From Sphaerisporangium corydalis (GTDB lineage: Bacteria; Actinomycetota; Actinomycetes; Streptosporangiales; Streptosporangiaceae), in contig NZ_JANZYP010000087.1 in NCBI RefSeq assembly GCF_025506355.1, forward strand, positions 1 through 34,187: DNA of 34,187 bases, written 5' to 3'. Below the pieces are notes generated by a model. It saw only the letters and a list, made by a program, of their open reading frames with translations. It did no database searches and was not told the DNA's origin. Positions 22,501 to 31,029 of the stretch are shown piece after piece. Position numbers and translations under genes: made by a program. The stretch's first letter is position 1. Each line of letters opens with the position of its first letter.

Positions 22501-22984
22501 GCCGAGCACGTGAGCGGTGTCGGGGTTCGTGCTGGCCCACCGGCGGTGGCCGGCGCCGGGTTCGCCCGGTTCGTCCGGACGGGGACTTTCTAAGGAATCT
22601 TCGTCGATCGTGCCGGGTGTCGATTCGAGCACGTTTCCCCGGGTTCGTCCGCGTGCCGCGTCCGGCGTCCGGGCTTCCCGATCGCTCTCGCGGACCGCCT
22701 CCCGCGTGCCGGACGGATCCGGTCCCCGCGCGCCCGCCCGAGCGGCGCCGCGTACATTTCCCGAGGTCAGGGTGTTAATCCCCTCATGTCCTGGCTCGGT
22801 GGATTTTTCCGGGACGGGCCCGTGACCGGTCCCGGTGCTCCCGGAAGAGCGGCCGGCGGTGTGCGCGCCCGCGCCGGGCTGACCGTCCGTGCGCCCGTCG
22901 TTCGACCCCCCGATCGGTACCATGCCGCCACGATATCGAGCCAACGGGTGCACGGCTTGAGGCCGCGCTGGATACCGTTGAAGC
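22501..22984. other. Gap between HEAT-repeat gene and marP
   Basis: Open in two frames but without convincing protein sequence on either strand. On the reverse strand it could be a low-complexity N-terminal extension of the HEAT protein. Local third-position A/T richness near 22590-22640 and 22760-22800 looks more like regulatory sequence. TACCGT at 22973-22978, 7 nt before the marP GTG, fits a -10 box for leaderless marP. Confidence 0.4.
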
Positions 22985-24175
22985 GTGAGCGGCGATCTCC
23001 TCGATTTCATCCTGATTGTTCTCGTGATTGCCTTTGCTGTTTCCGGCTACCGGCAGGGCTTCATCATCGGGGCCTTCAGCTTCCTCGGTTTCGTCGGGGG
23101 AGGTTTCCTCGGGGTGCTGATCGCGCCGCCGATCGCGCACGCGGTCGTCAGCGCGTCCACCGAGCAGGCGCTGCTCGCGATCGTGATCGTTTTTCTGGCG
23201 GCGGTGGTCGGCCAGTTCGCGTCCAGCACGATCGGCGCGGTCGTCCGCAGCCATGTCACGTGGGAGCCCGCGCGCACGGTCGACGCGCTCGGCGGCACGT
23301 TCACCAGCGCGCTGTCGGTCCTGGTCATCGCCTGGCTGATCGGATCGCTGCTGTCGGTGGCCCCCTTTCCGTGGCTACGCCAGCAGACCAACGGCTCGCT
23401 GCTCCTGCAGACCGTCGACGCGGCGATGCCCGAGAAGGCCAAGGACTGGCGGCTGTCCTTCAAGAAGTTCGTGGACACCTCGGAGTTCCCGCAGGTGTTC
23501 AACGCCATCGGCGGCGGCCAGTTCGTCGACGTGCCGCCGCCGGACGCGAGCGTGGTCAAGGGCCCCCAGTTGCAGAAAGCCCGCCGGGCGATCGTCAAGG
23601 TCCAGGGCACGGCGCCCGCCTGCCGCAAGCGCATCGAGGGCACCGGCTTCGTCTACGCCCCGCACCGCATCATGACCAACGCCCACGTGGTCGCCGGGGT
23701 CACCCAGGAGCTGAGGATCACCGACGAGAACCGCGTCGGGCATGACGCCCAGGTCGTGCTCTACAACCCCGAACGGGACATCGCCATCCTGTACGTCCCT
23801 GACCTGGACGTGACACCCCTGAAGTTCGACTACACCGCCGAAGGCCAGGACGACGCGATCATCGCCGGGTTCCCCAAGGGGAAGGGCTTCACCACCAAAC
23901 CGGCCCGCATCCGCATCAAGCAGAACGCCAAGGCGTCGGACATCTACTCGCGCAGGACCGTCACCCGCGAGGTGTACGCCATCCGCGGGCTGGTGCAGGC
24001 GGGGAACTCGGGCGGGCCCCTGCTCACCCCCTCCGGCCAGGTCTACGGCGTGATCTTCGCGGCGGCGACCGACCAGCCGGACACGGGGTACGCGCTGACC
24101 GCGGCCGAGGTGCGTCCGGACGCCGACGACGGCAGCGGGGCGCTGGCCCGCGTCGACACCCAGGACTGCGACTAG
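22985..24175 (+). CDS. marP: MarP-type membrane serine protease (CvpA + trypsin-like domain)
   Basis: A 396-residue protein. The N-terminal CvpA-like part has four hydrophobic helices (for example LLDFILIVLVIAFAVSGYRQ, LLAIVIVFLAAVVGQFASS, ALSVLVIAWLIGSLLSVAPF). The outer chymotrypsin-like protease has a complete triad: His234 in TNAHVVAG, Asp265 in PERDIAIL, Ser342 in QAGNSGGPLL. Cys213 and Cys395 match in position the Cys214-Cys395 redox disulfide that activates M. tuberculosis MarP. In mycobacteria MarP is needed for survival at acid pH and cleaves the peptidoglycan hydrolase RipA. GTG 22985 is likely leaderless. The gene lies near the alpha/beta hydrolase and holin-like genes, as Rv3671c lies beside Rv3670 and Rv3669. 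Confidence 0.92.
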   Translation: MSGDLLDFILIVLVIAFAVSGYRQGFIIGAFSFLGFVGGGFLGVLIAPPIAHAVVSASTEQALLAIVIVFLAAVVGQFASSTIGAVVRSHVTWEPARTVDALGGTFTSALSVLVIAWLIGSLLSVAPFPWLRQQTNGSLLLQTVDAAMPEKAKDWRLSFKKFVDTSEFPQVFNAIGGGQFVDVPPPDASVVKGPQLQKARRAIVKVQGTAPACRKRIEGTGFVYAPHRIMTNAHVVAGVTQELRITDENRVGHDAQVVLYNPERDIAILYVPDLDVTPLKFDYTAEGQDDAIIAGFPKGKGFTTKPARIRIKQNAKASDIYSRRTVTREVYAIRGLVQAGNSGGPLLTPSGQVYGVIFAAATDQPDTGYALTAAEVRPDADDGSGALARVDTQDCD

Positions 24176-24218
24176 CCGGGCCTTGTCTTGGGAGGTCGGG
24201 TCGTCCTGAGGCGTTCGG

Positions 24219-24818
24219 TCAGGCCGTCCCGAGGGCGTCCCTGACCCGTGCGATCCCCGTCGTGGGGTCGGGGGAGGGGTCGGTGGCCAGCTCGCGGGCG
24301 ACGCGCACGACCGCGTCGAGGTCGAAGGGACGCACCGCGCCCGGCCCGCCGCGCGAGCCGTACCGCGCGACGCCGGCCGCCCCCCGGGCGAGCAGGGTGG
24401 CCGCGCCCTTGGCGTTGCCGCGCTGGACGTGGGTCAGGCCGACGCAGATCTGCGCGAGGCCCTGCCACAGCTCGCGCTCCTCCGCCGGGCCGGTCTTCCA
24501 CCGCCCTTCCAGCACTTCGTGGGCGTGGAACGGCCGCTCCTCGGCGAGGTACCGGACCGCGTCCGCCATGGCCTGGTCCACGCTGGGCGCGTAGTCGTCC
24601 GGCACGCGCTCCACCCCTGCGGCGCCCATGGGCAGCGGACGGCCAAGCGCGTCCCGGGGACGGGCGTTGCGCGGCCGTCCGGCGGGATCACGGTCCCGGG
24701 ACGCGGGCGGTACAGCGGGCTCAGGGTCCCAGGACGTGGGCGGTACGGCGGGCTCGCGGTCCTGGGACGCGGGCGATTCGGCGGGGTCACCGTCGCGGGG
24801 CGCGGGTCGTCCGTTCAT
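24219..24818 (-). CDS. DUF309 protein with an 11-residue repeat region
   Basis: A 199-residue protein. The C-terminal two thirds are DUF309: DQAMADAVRYLAEERPFHAH then EVLEGRWKTGPAEERELWQG, with the hallmark H-x-HE-x-LE-x-x-W, and LAQICVGLTHVQRGNAKGAA. DUF309 is a helical bundle of unknown function, possibly metal binding through the H/E residues. The N-terminal part is low complexity, built from 11-residue Pro/Asp repeats (see repeat). It overlaps the hydrolase stop by 4 nt (ATGA) and is the last gene of the holin-like/hydrolase/DUF309 operon. Confidence 0.8.
   Translation of the reverse strand: MNGRPAPRDGDPAESPASQDREPAVPPTSWDPEPAVPPASRDRDPAGRPRNARPRDALGRPLPMGAAGVERVPDDYAPSVDQAMADAVRYLAEERPFHAHEVLEGRWKTGPAEERELWQGLAQICVGLTHVQRGNAKGAATLLARGAAGVARYGSRGGPGAVRPFDLDAVVRVARELATDPSPDPTTGIARVRDALGTA
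24692..24790 (-). repeat. Three 33-bp tandem repeats in the DUF309 gene
   Basis: Units at 24692-24724, 24725-24757 and 24758-24790 each start GGTCC and share GGGACGCGGGCGGT-like cores. They keep the reading frame and encode 11-residue units of the form D-x-E-P-A-V-P-P-x-S-x. Confidence 0.85.
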
Positions 24819-25753
24819 CGGTCGGGTTCGGCGTCGGCGAGCCAGCTGAGCAGCTCCTCGTCGAAGACGTCGGGACGCTCCTCGTGCGGGTAGTGCCCGG
24901 AGCCCTCGATCAGCCGCCAGCGGTACGGCGCGGCGACGTACCTGCTGGACCCCTGGGCCGTGCGCGGCAGCGTGAACGAGTCGAGCGAGCCGTGCATCTG
25001 CAATGTGGGCATCCCGATCTCGCCGCGCATCAGCCGCCGGTAGCGCATCCCGTCCGGCCGGAACCGCGAGCGGATGAACCAGCGGTGGTACTCCAGCGCG
25101 CAGTGGGCGACCGTGGGGATGCGGAACACGTCGCGGTAGGTGCCGGAGACGTCCTCCGGCGGCCACTCCGGGCCCGACCAGGCGTCCAGGAGCGCGCCGA
25201 CGCGCGCGGCGCCGTTCTTGGTCAGCCGCCGCTCCGGAAGCCAGGGAAGCTGGAACTCCAGAAGGTGCCGTCCCGCCTTGAGCTGGGACGAAGGACCGGT
25301 CAGCATCGCCTGGCGGAGCCGCAGCGGATGCGGGGCCGACACCGTGACCAGGCGGCGCACCGCCTTGGGGTCCATCACGCCCATCGTCCAGGCGATCAGG
25401 CCGCCCCAGTCGTGGCCGACCACGACCCCGCACGTCTCGCCGAGCGCCCGGATCAGGCCGCACATGTTCCCCGCGAGCGCCGGCAGGTCGTACCCCCGGG
25501 GCGGTTTGTCGCTCGCCCCATATCCCCGCAGGTCGACCGCGACGACCCGGTAGCCGGCCTCGCGCAGGGACACGAGCTGGTGGCGCCAGGTCCACCAGAA
25601 CTGCGGGAAGCCGTGCAGCAGCAGCACCAGCGGCCCCTCGCCGGCCTCCACGATGTGGAACATGCCGTTCCCCGCGTGGACGGAACGGTGGGTCCAGGGA
25701 CCCGGGATCCGGGCCAGCGACTCGTCGGGACGCGCGCTCATGGTGTGGCTCAC
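24815..25753 (-). CDS. Alpha/beta hydrolase, epoxide-hydrolase-like (EphE type)
   Basis: A 312-residue alpha/beta hydrolase. LVLLLHGFPQFWWTWRHQLV is the oxyanion hole HGFP region of epoxide hydrolases. VVVGHDWGGLIAW is the nucleophile elbow with Asp (not Ser) as nucleophile, as in epoxide hydrolases and haloalkane dehalogenases. MPTLQMHGSLDSFTLP carries the acid Asp and IEGSGHYPHEERPD the catalytic His. Lid tyrosines (for example in LEYHRWF) fit epoxide ring opening. The GTG start overlaps the upstream holin-like gene by 4 nt and the stop overlaps DUF309 by 4 nt, so all three genes are coupled. It corresponds by position to ephE (Rv3670). Confidence 0.85.
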   Translation of the reverse strand: MSHTMSARPDESLARIPGPWTHRSVHAGNGMFHIVEAGEGPLVLLLHGFPQFWWTWRHQLVSLREAGYRVVAVDLRGYGASDKPPRGYDLPALAGNMCGLIRALGETCGVVVGHDWGGLIAWTMGVMDPKAVRRLVTVSAPHPLRLRQAMLTGPSSQLKAGRHLLEFQLPWLPERRLTKNGAARVGALLDAWSGPEWPPEDVSGTYRDVFRIPTVAHCALEYHRWFIRSRFRPDGMRYRRLMRGEIGMPTLQMHGSLDSFTLPRTAQGSSRYVAAPYRWRLIEGSGHYPHEERPDVFDEELLSWLADAEPDR

Positions 25754-26241
25754 GGCCGAGGGCTCGGATGCCCGGGATCGGGACCGGTGACCGGTACGTG
25801 ATGCTGGCCCACCATGCCCGCCGTGGGAATATACGGCTCAGGCGTGATCTCGTCCTCGTCGCCCTTGGCGATCTCCTTGAGGTTCCGCAGGCTCCGGGTG
25901 GTGCGTTTCATGCCGGTCAGGCCCTTGAGGCGCCGGTAGCCGACGAAGGCGAGCAGCAGCGCCACCACCAGGTAGAACGCGGTCACGATCGTGAAGGCCA
26001 GCCACTGCATCATGCCGATCTGGACCAGGCCGTAGGCGATGGCGAACGAGGCCAGGATCAGGCACAGGTGGAGCATGAACGCGGCCACGCCGAAGAGCCC
26101 GGCCGCCGTGCCGACCCGTTTCGCGTCGAACTTGAGCTCGGCCTTCGCCAGCTCGATCTCCGAGCGGATCAGGGTGGAAATATGGTGACTCGCCTGGGCG
26201 ACGAGGGCGCCTAGGGACTCCTCCTCGGGCGGAGCGGCCAT
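25750..26241 (-). CDS. Phage-holin-superfamily-like membrane protein (Rv3669-like)
   Basis: A 163-residue protein. After an N-terminal amphipathic helix (LGALVAQASHHISTLIRSEI then ELAKAELKFDAKRVG), two transmembrane helices follow: AAGLFGVAAFMLHLCLILAS and WLAFTIVTAFYLVVALLLAF. A basic cytoplasmic stretch (RRLKGLTGMKRTTRSLRNLK) and a polar tail complete it. This is the actinobacterial 'phage holin family' (DUF1469) pattern; these are chromosomal proteins and not lysis proteins, and the function is unknown. ATG 26241 is preceded by GGAGAG. It is first in a three-gene operon with the epoxide-hydrolase-like protein and DUF309. Confidence 0.8.
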   Translation of the reverse strand: MAAPPEEESLGALVAQASHHISTLIRSEIELAKAELKFDAKRVGTAAGLFGVAAFMLHLCLILASFAIAYGLVQIGMMQWLAFTIVTAFYLVVALLLAFVGYRRLKGLTGMKRTTRSLRNLKEIAKGDEDEITPEPYIPTAGMVGQHHVPVTGPDPGHPSPRP

Positions 26242-26580
26242 GTCTGCTCTCCTATCGCAATTTCCGGACGGGTCCATCCTGCGGGATGGTGCTCATCGGC
26301 GCGCCTCTCGGCTCGGCCTGTGGGGTCGGACGCGTGCGTCGTCTGCCTACCTTCGCGGGTCGCCGCCTGTTCGCGCCACCTCGGTCTTCCTGTCCCGCGC
26401 CGATGCGGCGACCGGCCCGGTGAACGTCTGGGGGACACGCGCCCGGCGTGCCCCTGCCAAGAGTAGTGACCGTGATCGCGCCGCGGTCCTGCCGGGTGCG
26501 GCGCGACGTCGGCGTTTTCGCGTTCCGGATGGCTTCCGCCCGGGGCGGACGAGGCGTGGCGAGACGGTGCGGATGGTGGG
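26242..26580. other. Promoter gap of the holin-like operon
   Basis: About 340 bp without a supported gene on either strand; only compositionally open frames. It probably holds the promoter of the holin-like/hydrolase/DUF309 operon. Confidence 0.5.
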
Positions 26581-26614
26581 AAAGGCGTGGATCCACCGGC
26601 GGATCCACGCCTTT
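26581..26614. terminator. Perfect 14-bp hairpin downstream of acs
   Basis: AAAGGCGTGGATCC (26581-26594) pairs fully with GGATCCACGCCTTT (26601-26614) around ACCGGC. Read on the reverse strand it ends in TTT after the stem, 25 bp past the acs stop: a rho-independent terminator of acs. Confidence 0.85.
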
Positions 26615-26638
26615 CAACGCCGGCCGGCGGTGTGCCGG

Positions 26639-28615
26639 TCAGTCCTCGCCGGGGGCCGAGGGGAGCTTCTCGGAGATCAGGTTCATCACCGAACTGTCGG
26701 CCAGGGTGGTGACGTCGCCGATGCTGCGGTTCTCGGCCACGTCGCGGAGCAGCCGGCGCATGATCTTGCCCGAGCGGGTCTTGGGCAGCTCGGGCACGAC
26801 CAGGATCTGGCGCGGCTTGGCGATGGGGCCAAGCGCCGTGGACACGTGGGCGCGCAGGTCCTTGGCGATGTCCGCGTTCTCCTCGGCGTTGCCGCGCAGG
26901 ATGACGAAGGCCACGATCGCCTGGCCGGTGATCGGGTCGGTGGCGCCCACGACGGCCGCCTCGGCGACCTTCGGGTGGGACACCAGCGCCGACTCCACCT
27001 CGGTGGTGGAGATGTTGTGACCCGACACCAGCATCACGTCGTCGACCCGGCCGAGCAGCCACAGGTCGCCGTCCTGGTCCCGCTTGGCGCCGTCACCGGG
27101 GAAGTACATCCCCTCGAAGCGCGACCAGTACGTCTCGACGTAACGCTTGTCGTCGCCCCAGATGCCGCGCAGCATCGACGGCCACGGTTCGCGGATCACG
27201 AGGAAGCCGCCGCCACCGTCGGGCACCGACTCGCCCTGGTCGTCCACGACGTCGGCGGAGATGCCGGGCAGCGGGCGCATCGCGGCGCCGGGCTTGCCGG
27301 CCGTCACCCCCGGCAGCGGGCTGATCATGATGGCGCCGGTCTCGGTCTGCCACCAGGTGTCCACGACCGGGCAGCGGTTCGCGCCGATGTGCTCGCGGTA
27401 CCAGACGTACGCCTCGGGGTTGATCGGCTCACCGACGGAGCCGAGCACCCGCAGGCTGGACATGTCGTACTTCGCGGGGATGTCGTCGCCCCACTTCATG
27501 AACGTACGGATCGCGGTGGGCGCGGTGTAGAGGAGCGTCACGCCGTACTTCTGCACGATCTCCCAGAAACGTCCCCGGTGCGGGGTGTCCGGAGTGCCCT
27601 CGTAGATCACGCTGGTCGCGCCGTTGGCCAGCGGGCCGTACACGATGTAGGAGTGACCGGTGACCCAGCCGATGTCGGCGGTGCACCAGTAGACGTCGGA
27701 CTCCGGCTTGAGGTCGAAGATCGCGTTGTGCGTCCAGGCGACCTGCGTGAGGTAGCCGCCGGTCGTGTGCAGGATGCCCTTCGGCCTGCCGGTCGTGCCG
27801 CTGGTGTACAGGATGTAGAGGGGGTCCTCGGCGTCGTGCTGCGCGGGCGCGTGCTCGGCGCTCTGCCGCTCGACCAGGTCGTGCCACCAGACGTCCTTCT
27901 CGGTCTGCTGGACGTCCTGGCCGGTCCGGCGCACGACGAGGACGTGCTCGATGCCGGGGCACTGGGCGACGGCCTCGTCCACGGTCGGCTTGAGCGCGCT
28001 CGGCGCGCCCCGGCGGAACCCGCCGTCCGAGGTGATCACGAGCTTGGCGTCGGCGTCCTGGATGCGGCCGCTGAGCGCGGTGGCCGAGAACCCGCCGAAG
28101 ACGACCGAGTGGATCGCGCCGACGCGCGCGCACGCCAGCATGGCGATCGGCAGCTCGGGGATCATCGGCATGTAGATCGCGACCCGGTCGCCCTTGCCCA
28201 CGCCCAGCTCCGTCAGGGCGTTGGCGGCCTTGCTCACCTCGCGCAGCAGGTCGGAGTAGGTGAGCGTGCGGGTGTCACCCTCGGGCTCGCCCTCCCAGTG
28301 GAACGCGACCTTGTCCCCGAGCCCGGCCTCGACGTGCCGGTCCACGCAGTTGTACGCGACGTTGAGCGTGCCGCCCGTGAACCACTTGGCGAAGGGCGGG
28401 TTCCACTCAAGGGTCGTGTCCCAGCGCCGTCCCCAGCTCAGCCGGTCGGCCGCCCGCTCCCAGAAGCCGAGACGATCGTCGGCCGCCTCGTCGTAGGCGT
28501 CGGCCGTGATGTTCGCGGCCGCCGCTAGGTCCGCCGGTGGGGCGAAGCGCCGGGTCTCGTTCAGCAGGTTCGACAGCGTCTCCTGGGTCTTGCGACCAGG
28601 GGTTTCCGGGGCCAC
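26639..28615 (-). CDS. acs: Acetyl-CoA synthetase (AMP-forming)
   Basis: A 658-residue enzyme that makes acetyl-CoA from acetate, ATP and CoA. Motifs in order: N-terminal LGFWERAADRLSWGRRWDTT, the P-loop-like LYILYTSGTTGRPKGILHTT, YWCTADIGWVTGHSYIVYGP, WWQTETGAIMISPLPG and DGDLWLLGRVDDVMLVSGHN. The C-terminal VPELPKTRSGKIMRRLLRDV contains the Lys that is acetylated by Pat-type acetyltransferases to switch the enzyme off. GTG 28615 is chosen because GAAGGAG lies 6 nt upstream. It is divergent from the Fic-like gene. A consensus CRP site lies about 335 bp upstream, suggesting cAMP control of acetate use. Confidence 0.95.
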   Translation of the reverse strand: MAPETPGRKTQETLSNLLNETRRFAPPADLAAAANITADAYDEAADDRLGFWERAADRLSWGRRWDTTLEWNPPFAKWFTGGTLNVAYNCVDRHVEAGLGDKVAFHWEGEPEGDTRTLTYSDLLREVSKAANALTELGVGKGDRVAIYMPMIPELPIAMLACARVGAIHSVVFGGFSATALSGRIQDADAKLVITSDGGFRRGAPSALKPTVDEAVAQCPGIEHVLVVRRTGQDVQQTEKDVWWHDLVERQSAEHAPAQHDAEDPLYILYTSGTTGRPKGILHTTGGYLTQVAWTHNAIFDLKPESDVYWCTADIGWVTGHSYIVYGPLANGATSVIYEGTPDTPHRGRFWEIVQKYGVTLLYTAPTAIRTFMKWGDDIPAKYDMSSLRVLGSVGEPINPEAYVWYREHIGANRCPVVDTWWQTETGAIMISPLPGVTAGKPGAAMRPLPGISADVVDDQGESVPDGGGGFLVIREPWPSMLRGIWGDDKRYVETYWSRFEGMYFPGDGAKRDQDGDLWLLGRVDDVMLVSGHNISTTEVESALVSHPKVAEAAVVGATDPITGQAIVAFVILRGNAEENADIAKDLRAHVSTALGPIAKPRQILVVPELPKTRSGKIMRRLLRDVAENRSIGDVTTLADSSVMNLISEKLPSAPGED

Positions 28616-28949
28616 AACGTACTCCTTCAGATGGCCTGGCTCGATTGGGCTGGGTCCCACTTCACCAGGCGGGGGGCGGCGGGGACAAGAGGGGGCCTTA
28701 CCGGCGGGACCCGTGGGTGATCGGCCTGAAGTGGTTCACAACCGACTTAACAGACAGTCACAAAAGCTGCGGATTCGATGCGGAAATGGTATCCAACAAT
28801 AAATGCGGCGAGCGCCAGAGAGGTATTAGCCCGCGTTCGATGAACGGCGGGAACCACGCGCCGAACGGTCATCCCGCATTCGCCGGCGGCCATCGGCTCG
28901 CCCAACTCTTGACCGCCTCCTGAAGCCGTCCTGAACGATCGCCACTTCC

Positions 28950-28965
28950 TGTGAACATCCTCACA
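28950..28965. promoter_or_regulatory. Consensus CRP binding site
   Basis: TGTGAACATCCTCACA is a perfect TGTGA-N6-TCACA palindrome. It is 335 bp from the acs start and 290 bp from the Fic-like start. The crp gene is in this window. Confidence 0.7.
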
Positions 28966-29077
28966 ACCCGCCTTGACCCTGTGTTGACCTTCACCCACCG
29001 GGACGGGACGCGCGGCGCCGCTCCGCCGGATCGTACTCGCCGGTAGGCACCCGCCGCGACCGCACCTCCCGATCACA

Positions 29078-29192
29078 CACGCGTACGCCCCAGGCGTGCG
29101 GCGTGACGACCGGTCCGCCAGCACACCCGGTCGTCACACACGCGTACGCCCGGGGCGTGGAGTTCGGGGCGGTACCGCCCACGCGTACGCCC
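29078..29192. repeat. Three CACGCGTACGCCC repeats with a hairpin between
   Basis: The 13-mer occurs at 29078-29090, 29139-29151 and 29180-29192 in the same orientation (spacing 61 and 41). Between the first two, GTGACGACCGG (29103-29113) and CCGGTCGTCAC (29128-29138) form a perfect 11-bp stem. Confidence 0.85.
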
Positions 29193-29254
29193 AGGGTGGG
29201 AACGGGGACCACGCCTGTGAGCCGGCGCGCCGGTCATGAGTAAGGTCATGAGGC

Positions 29255-30136
29255 GTGAGCGATCCACTGGCCGTCATCGCCGGGCTTCCCGGCGTCTCCG
29301 AGGCCGTCCAGGATGCCCGCGCCGCGGTCGACCGGCTGTACGGGCACCGCGTGCTGCGCCGTCGCGGACCAGAGGTGTCGGCCGAGTCCGCCCTCCGCGG
29401 CGCACGCGCCTCGGCGGCGCTGGAAGGCGCCGACATCTCCCTGGAGTCGTTCCGGTCCGGAGCGGCCGGGTCCCCGGTCGCGCAGGGAGCCTTGCGCGCG
29501 TCCTCCGAGGTGGGAAGGCTGGGACCGACCTGGCGTACGGCACCCCGCCAGGTACTCGCCCGCCTCCACGCCCTCGCCGCCGCCGACCTCCTGGGCGCGC
29601 CCGCGCCCGGTTCGACCGCAGATGACGTGCTGGGCACGGCGATGTCCGACGTGCCGGGCGCCGCCCCGTCCGGCGGGCCGCGTGCGGGGGCGTCCGACCT
29701 GCTGGGACGACCCCGGACGGGCGCGGCCACGTCCGACCTGCTCGGGATCGGGCCCGCCCCCGGGGCCGAGGCCGCCGCCGCTCGCATCGCCTCGCTGGTG
29801 ACCTTGATCACCACTCCCTCGAAGGCCCCCGCGCTGCTCCTCGCCGCCATCGTCCACGCCGAACTCGTCGTCCTGCGCCCCTTCGGGACAGCGGACGGCC
29901 TGGTGGCGAGGGCCGCCGAGCGGCTCACGCTCGTCGAGTTCGGGCTGGACCCGAAGTCCCTGGTGGTGGTCGAAGTGGGCCACGCCGCCCTGGGAGACGC
30001 CTACGCGGAGAGCCTGCGTGGGTACCTGAAGGGGACCGCCGAGGGCGTCTCGGGCTGGGTACGCCACTGCGCCACCGCCGTCGAGCTGGGCGCCCGCGAA
30101 ACTCTCGCGATCTGCGAAGCACTCCAACGCGGCTGA
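29255..30136 (+). CDS. Fic-like protein with degenerate active-site motif
   Basis: A 293-residue protein. ASAALEGADISLESFR resembles the Fic inhibitory/N-terminal helix region ('xSxxIEGxxxT'). The central Fic motif HPFxxGNGRxxR is represented by LRPFGTADGLVARAAERL: the catalytic His is Arg and the GNGR anion hole is changed, so AMP transfer is unlikely. Between them (residues about 110-175) lies a low-complexity insert with repeated ADLLG, DDVLG, SDVPG, SDLLG and SDLLG units. Homologues next to acs in actinomycetes are often named 'oxidoreductase' without evidence. GTG 29255 is preceded by AAGG and GAGG. It may be a pseudo-enzyme or use a different reaction. Confidence 0.6.
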   Translation: MSDPLAVIAGLPGVSEAVQDARAAVDRLYGHRVLRRRGPEVSAESALRGARASAALEGADISLESFRSGAAGSPVAQGALRASSEVGRLGPTWRTAPRQVLARLHALAAADLLGAPAPGSTADDVLGTAMSDVPGAAPSGGPRAGASDLLGRPRTGAATSDLLGIGPAPGAEAAAARIASLVTLITTPSKAPALLLAAIVHAELVVLRPFGTADGLVARAAERLTLVEFGLDPKSLVVVEVGHAALGDAYAESLRGYLKGTAEGVSGWVRHCATAVELGARETLAICEALQRG

Positions 30137-31029
30137 ACCCACACTCGCCTGACGACGCCCGCGCCAGAGATCCAGCACGACGAGGCCGGGCCTGAGATCC
30201 GCCCGTAAGGCTCCAAGCCCGAGTTCGGCAGTGACGTCTCCTGCGTGCGCCGCCCCGGGAGTACCAACTTTCTTCCCCCGAGGGGCCTCGCTCGGGGGGC
30301 TCCTCAGCGCGGGAACTCCGTTTTCGGCCAAGACGCCTGTCCGCTTCCCTTTGTCTCCGCACCCTGCGAGCATCCGCCGACGGAAGACGGGAAATATTGC
30401 GGCGCCATCGTCAATCAACGCCAAAGTCTACGGCATATAGCCGTAAAGACAGGAAATTGTCACCAAGAAGACCCTGAATGGCGAACCACCACGCACAAGC
30501 GAACGGCGTCCCTGCGAGGGGACGCCGTCGCCAGTACGCCACACCGGGTTACCAAGCGTGCACCTAATAATCGTCGGACGGGTCAAGCCCGCCTCGACGC
30601 GCCTCCCGCGGCTGGTCGCGCGTGGGTGCCCGGCGGTCGCACCCGGACACTCGGTCCGTGAAACCTTTCTACGTCGGATCCGGCCTGATGGGAACCCCCT
30701 AGAGCAAGACCTTTACTGAGTCGTGGACGGGCCGGACGCCGAAGCGGACGCCAACCAGGGAGAGTCCGCAGCCCCTGTGAGGTAGGGCCTTCCGGCGTTC
30801 CTGACATCAGATGTGAAAACCGCCCCGATCACCGAGGGTGATGAGAAGCGAGAGACCGTTTCTCGGGCACTTCCAGTAGCCGCTCCGCTACCGTGAAAAA
30901 AAAACTAGTGAAAATCAGAGATTGCTCCTCGACGGAACTTGAGTTCATCGGGCACCATACGTTGGTGTCTGTATGACTGAGGCGAACGCGCTTGGGTAAC
31001 TTTTGTCACTCCCTTGCACGGCTTCGGAC
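30137..31029. other. Long intergenic region upstream of the 6C RNA
   Basis: No supported protein gene. Structures seen: hairpin CCCCCGAG/CTCGGGGG (30275-30282 with 30291-30298); TACGGC/GCCGTA (30429-30434 with 30440-30445); ACGGCGTCCC/GGGACGCCGT (30503-30512 with 30519-30528, possibly the Fic-like gene terminator); an A-run of nine at about 30897-30905. The low-GC patch near 30390-30480 is unlike the neighbours. Confidence 0.5.

Larger units (their letters stand above)
28616..29254. other. Divergent acs / Fic-like regulatory region
   Basis: About 640 bp without genes. It contains a CRP consensus site (28950-28965) and a group of three CACGCGTACGCCC repeats with an embedded hairpin (29078-29192). 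The part at 28730-28800 is AT-richer and probably holds the acs promoter; no -35/-10 pair is assigned. Confidence 0.6.

Noticed and set aside
22501..22923. Long N-terminal extension of the HEAT-repeat protein from ATG 22923
   Set aside because: Low-complexity residues, uneven third-position GC and a TTA codon; homologous repeats begin only at about 22500. Kept as an alternative start, not as the call.
24248..25801. 517-codon plus-strand frame opposite DUF309 and the hydrolase
   Set aside because: Low-complexity Arg/Pro/Gly product with no domain; the reverse-strand genes are coupled by 4-nt overlaps and have catalytic motifs.
26240..28528. 762-codon open frame opposite acs
   Set aside because: Antisense shadow; acs has all family motifs on the other strand and a terminator at its end.
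30583..30807. 74-codon reverse-strand frame in the gap before the 6C RNA
   Set aside because: Arg/Pro/Gly-rich, no domain and no ribosome binding site; looks like GC-driven openness.
30560..30830. Riboswitch (cobalamin, glycine or c-di-AMP type) in the region before the 6C RNA
   Set aside because: I looked for the conserved core strings of these classes and found none; only generic short hairpins are present.
30870..30906. Rho-independent terminator at the GTAGC/GCTAC hairpin followed by an A run
   Set aside because: The run is A on the strand that follows the hairpin, and T before the hairpin on the other strand, so neither orientation fits a terminator.
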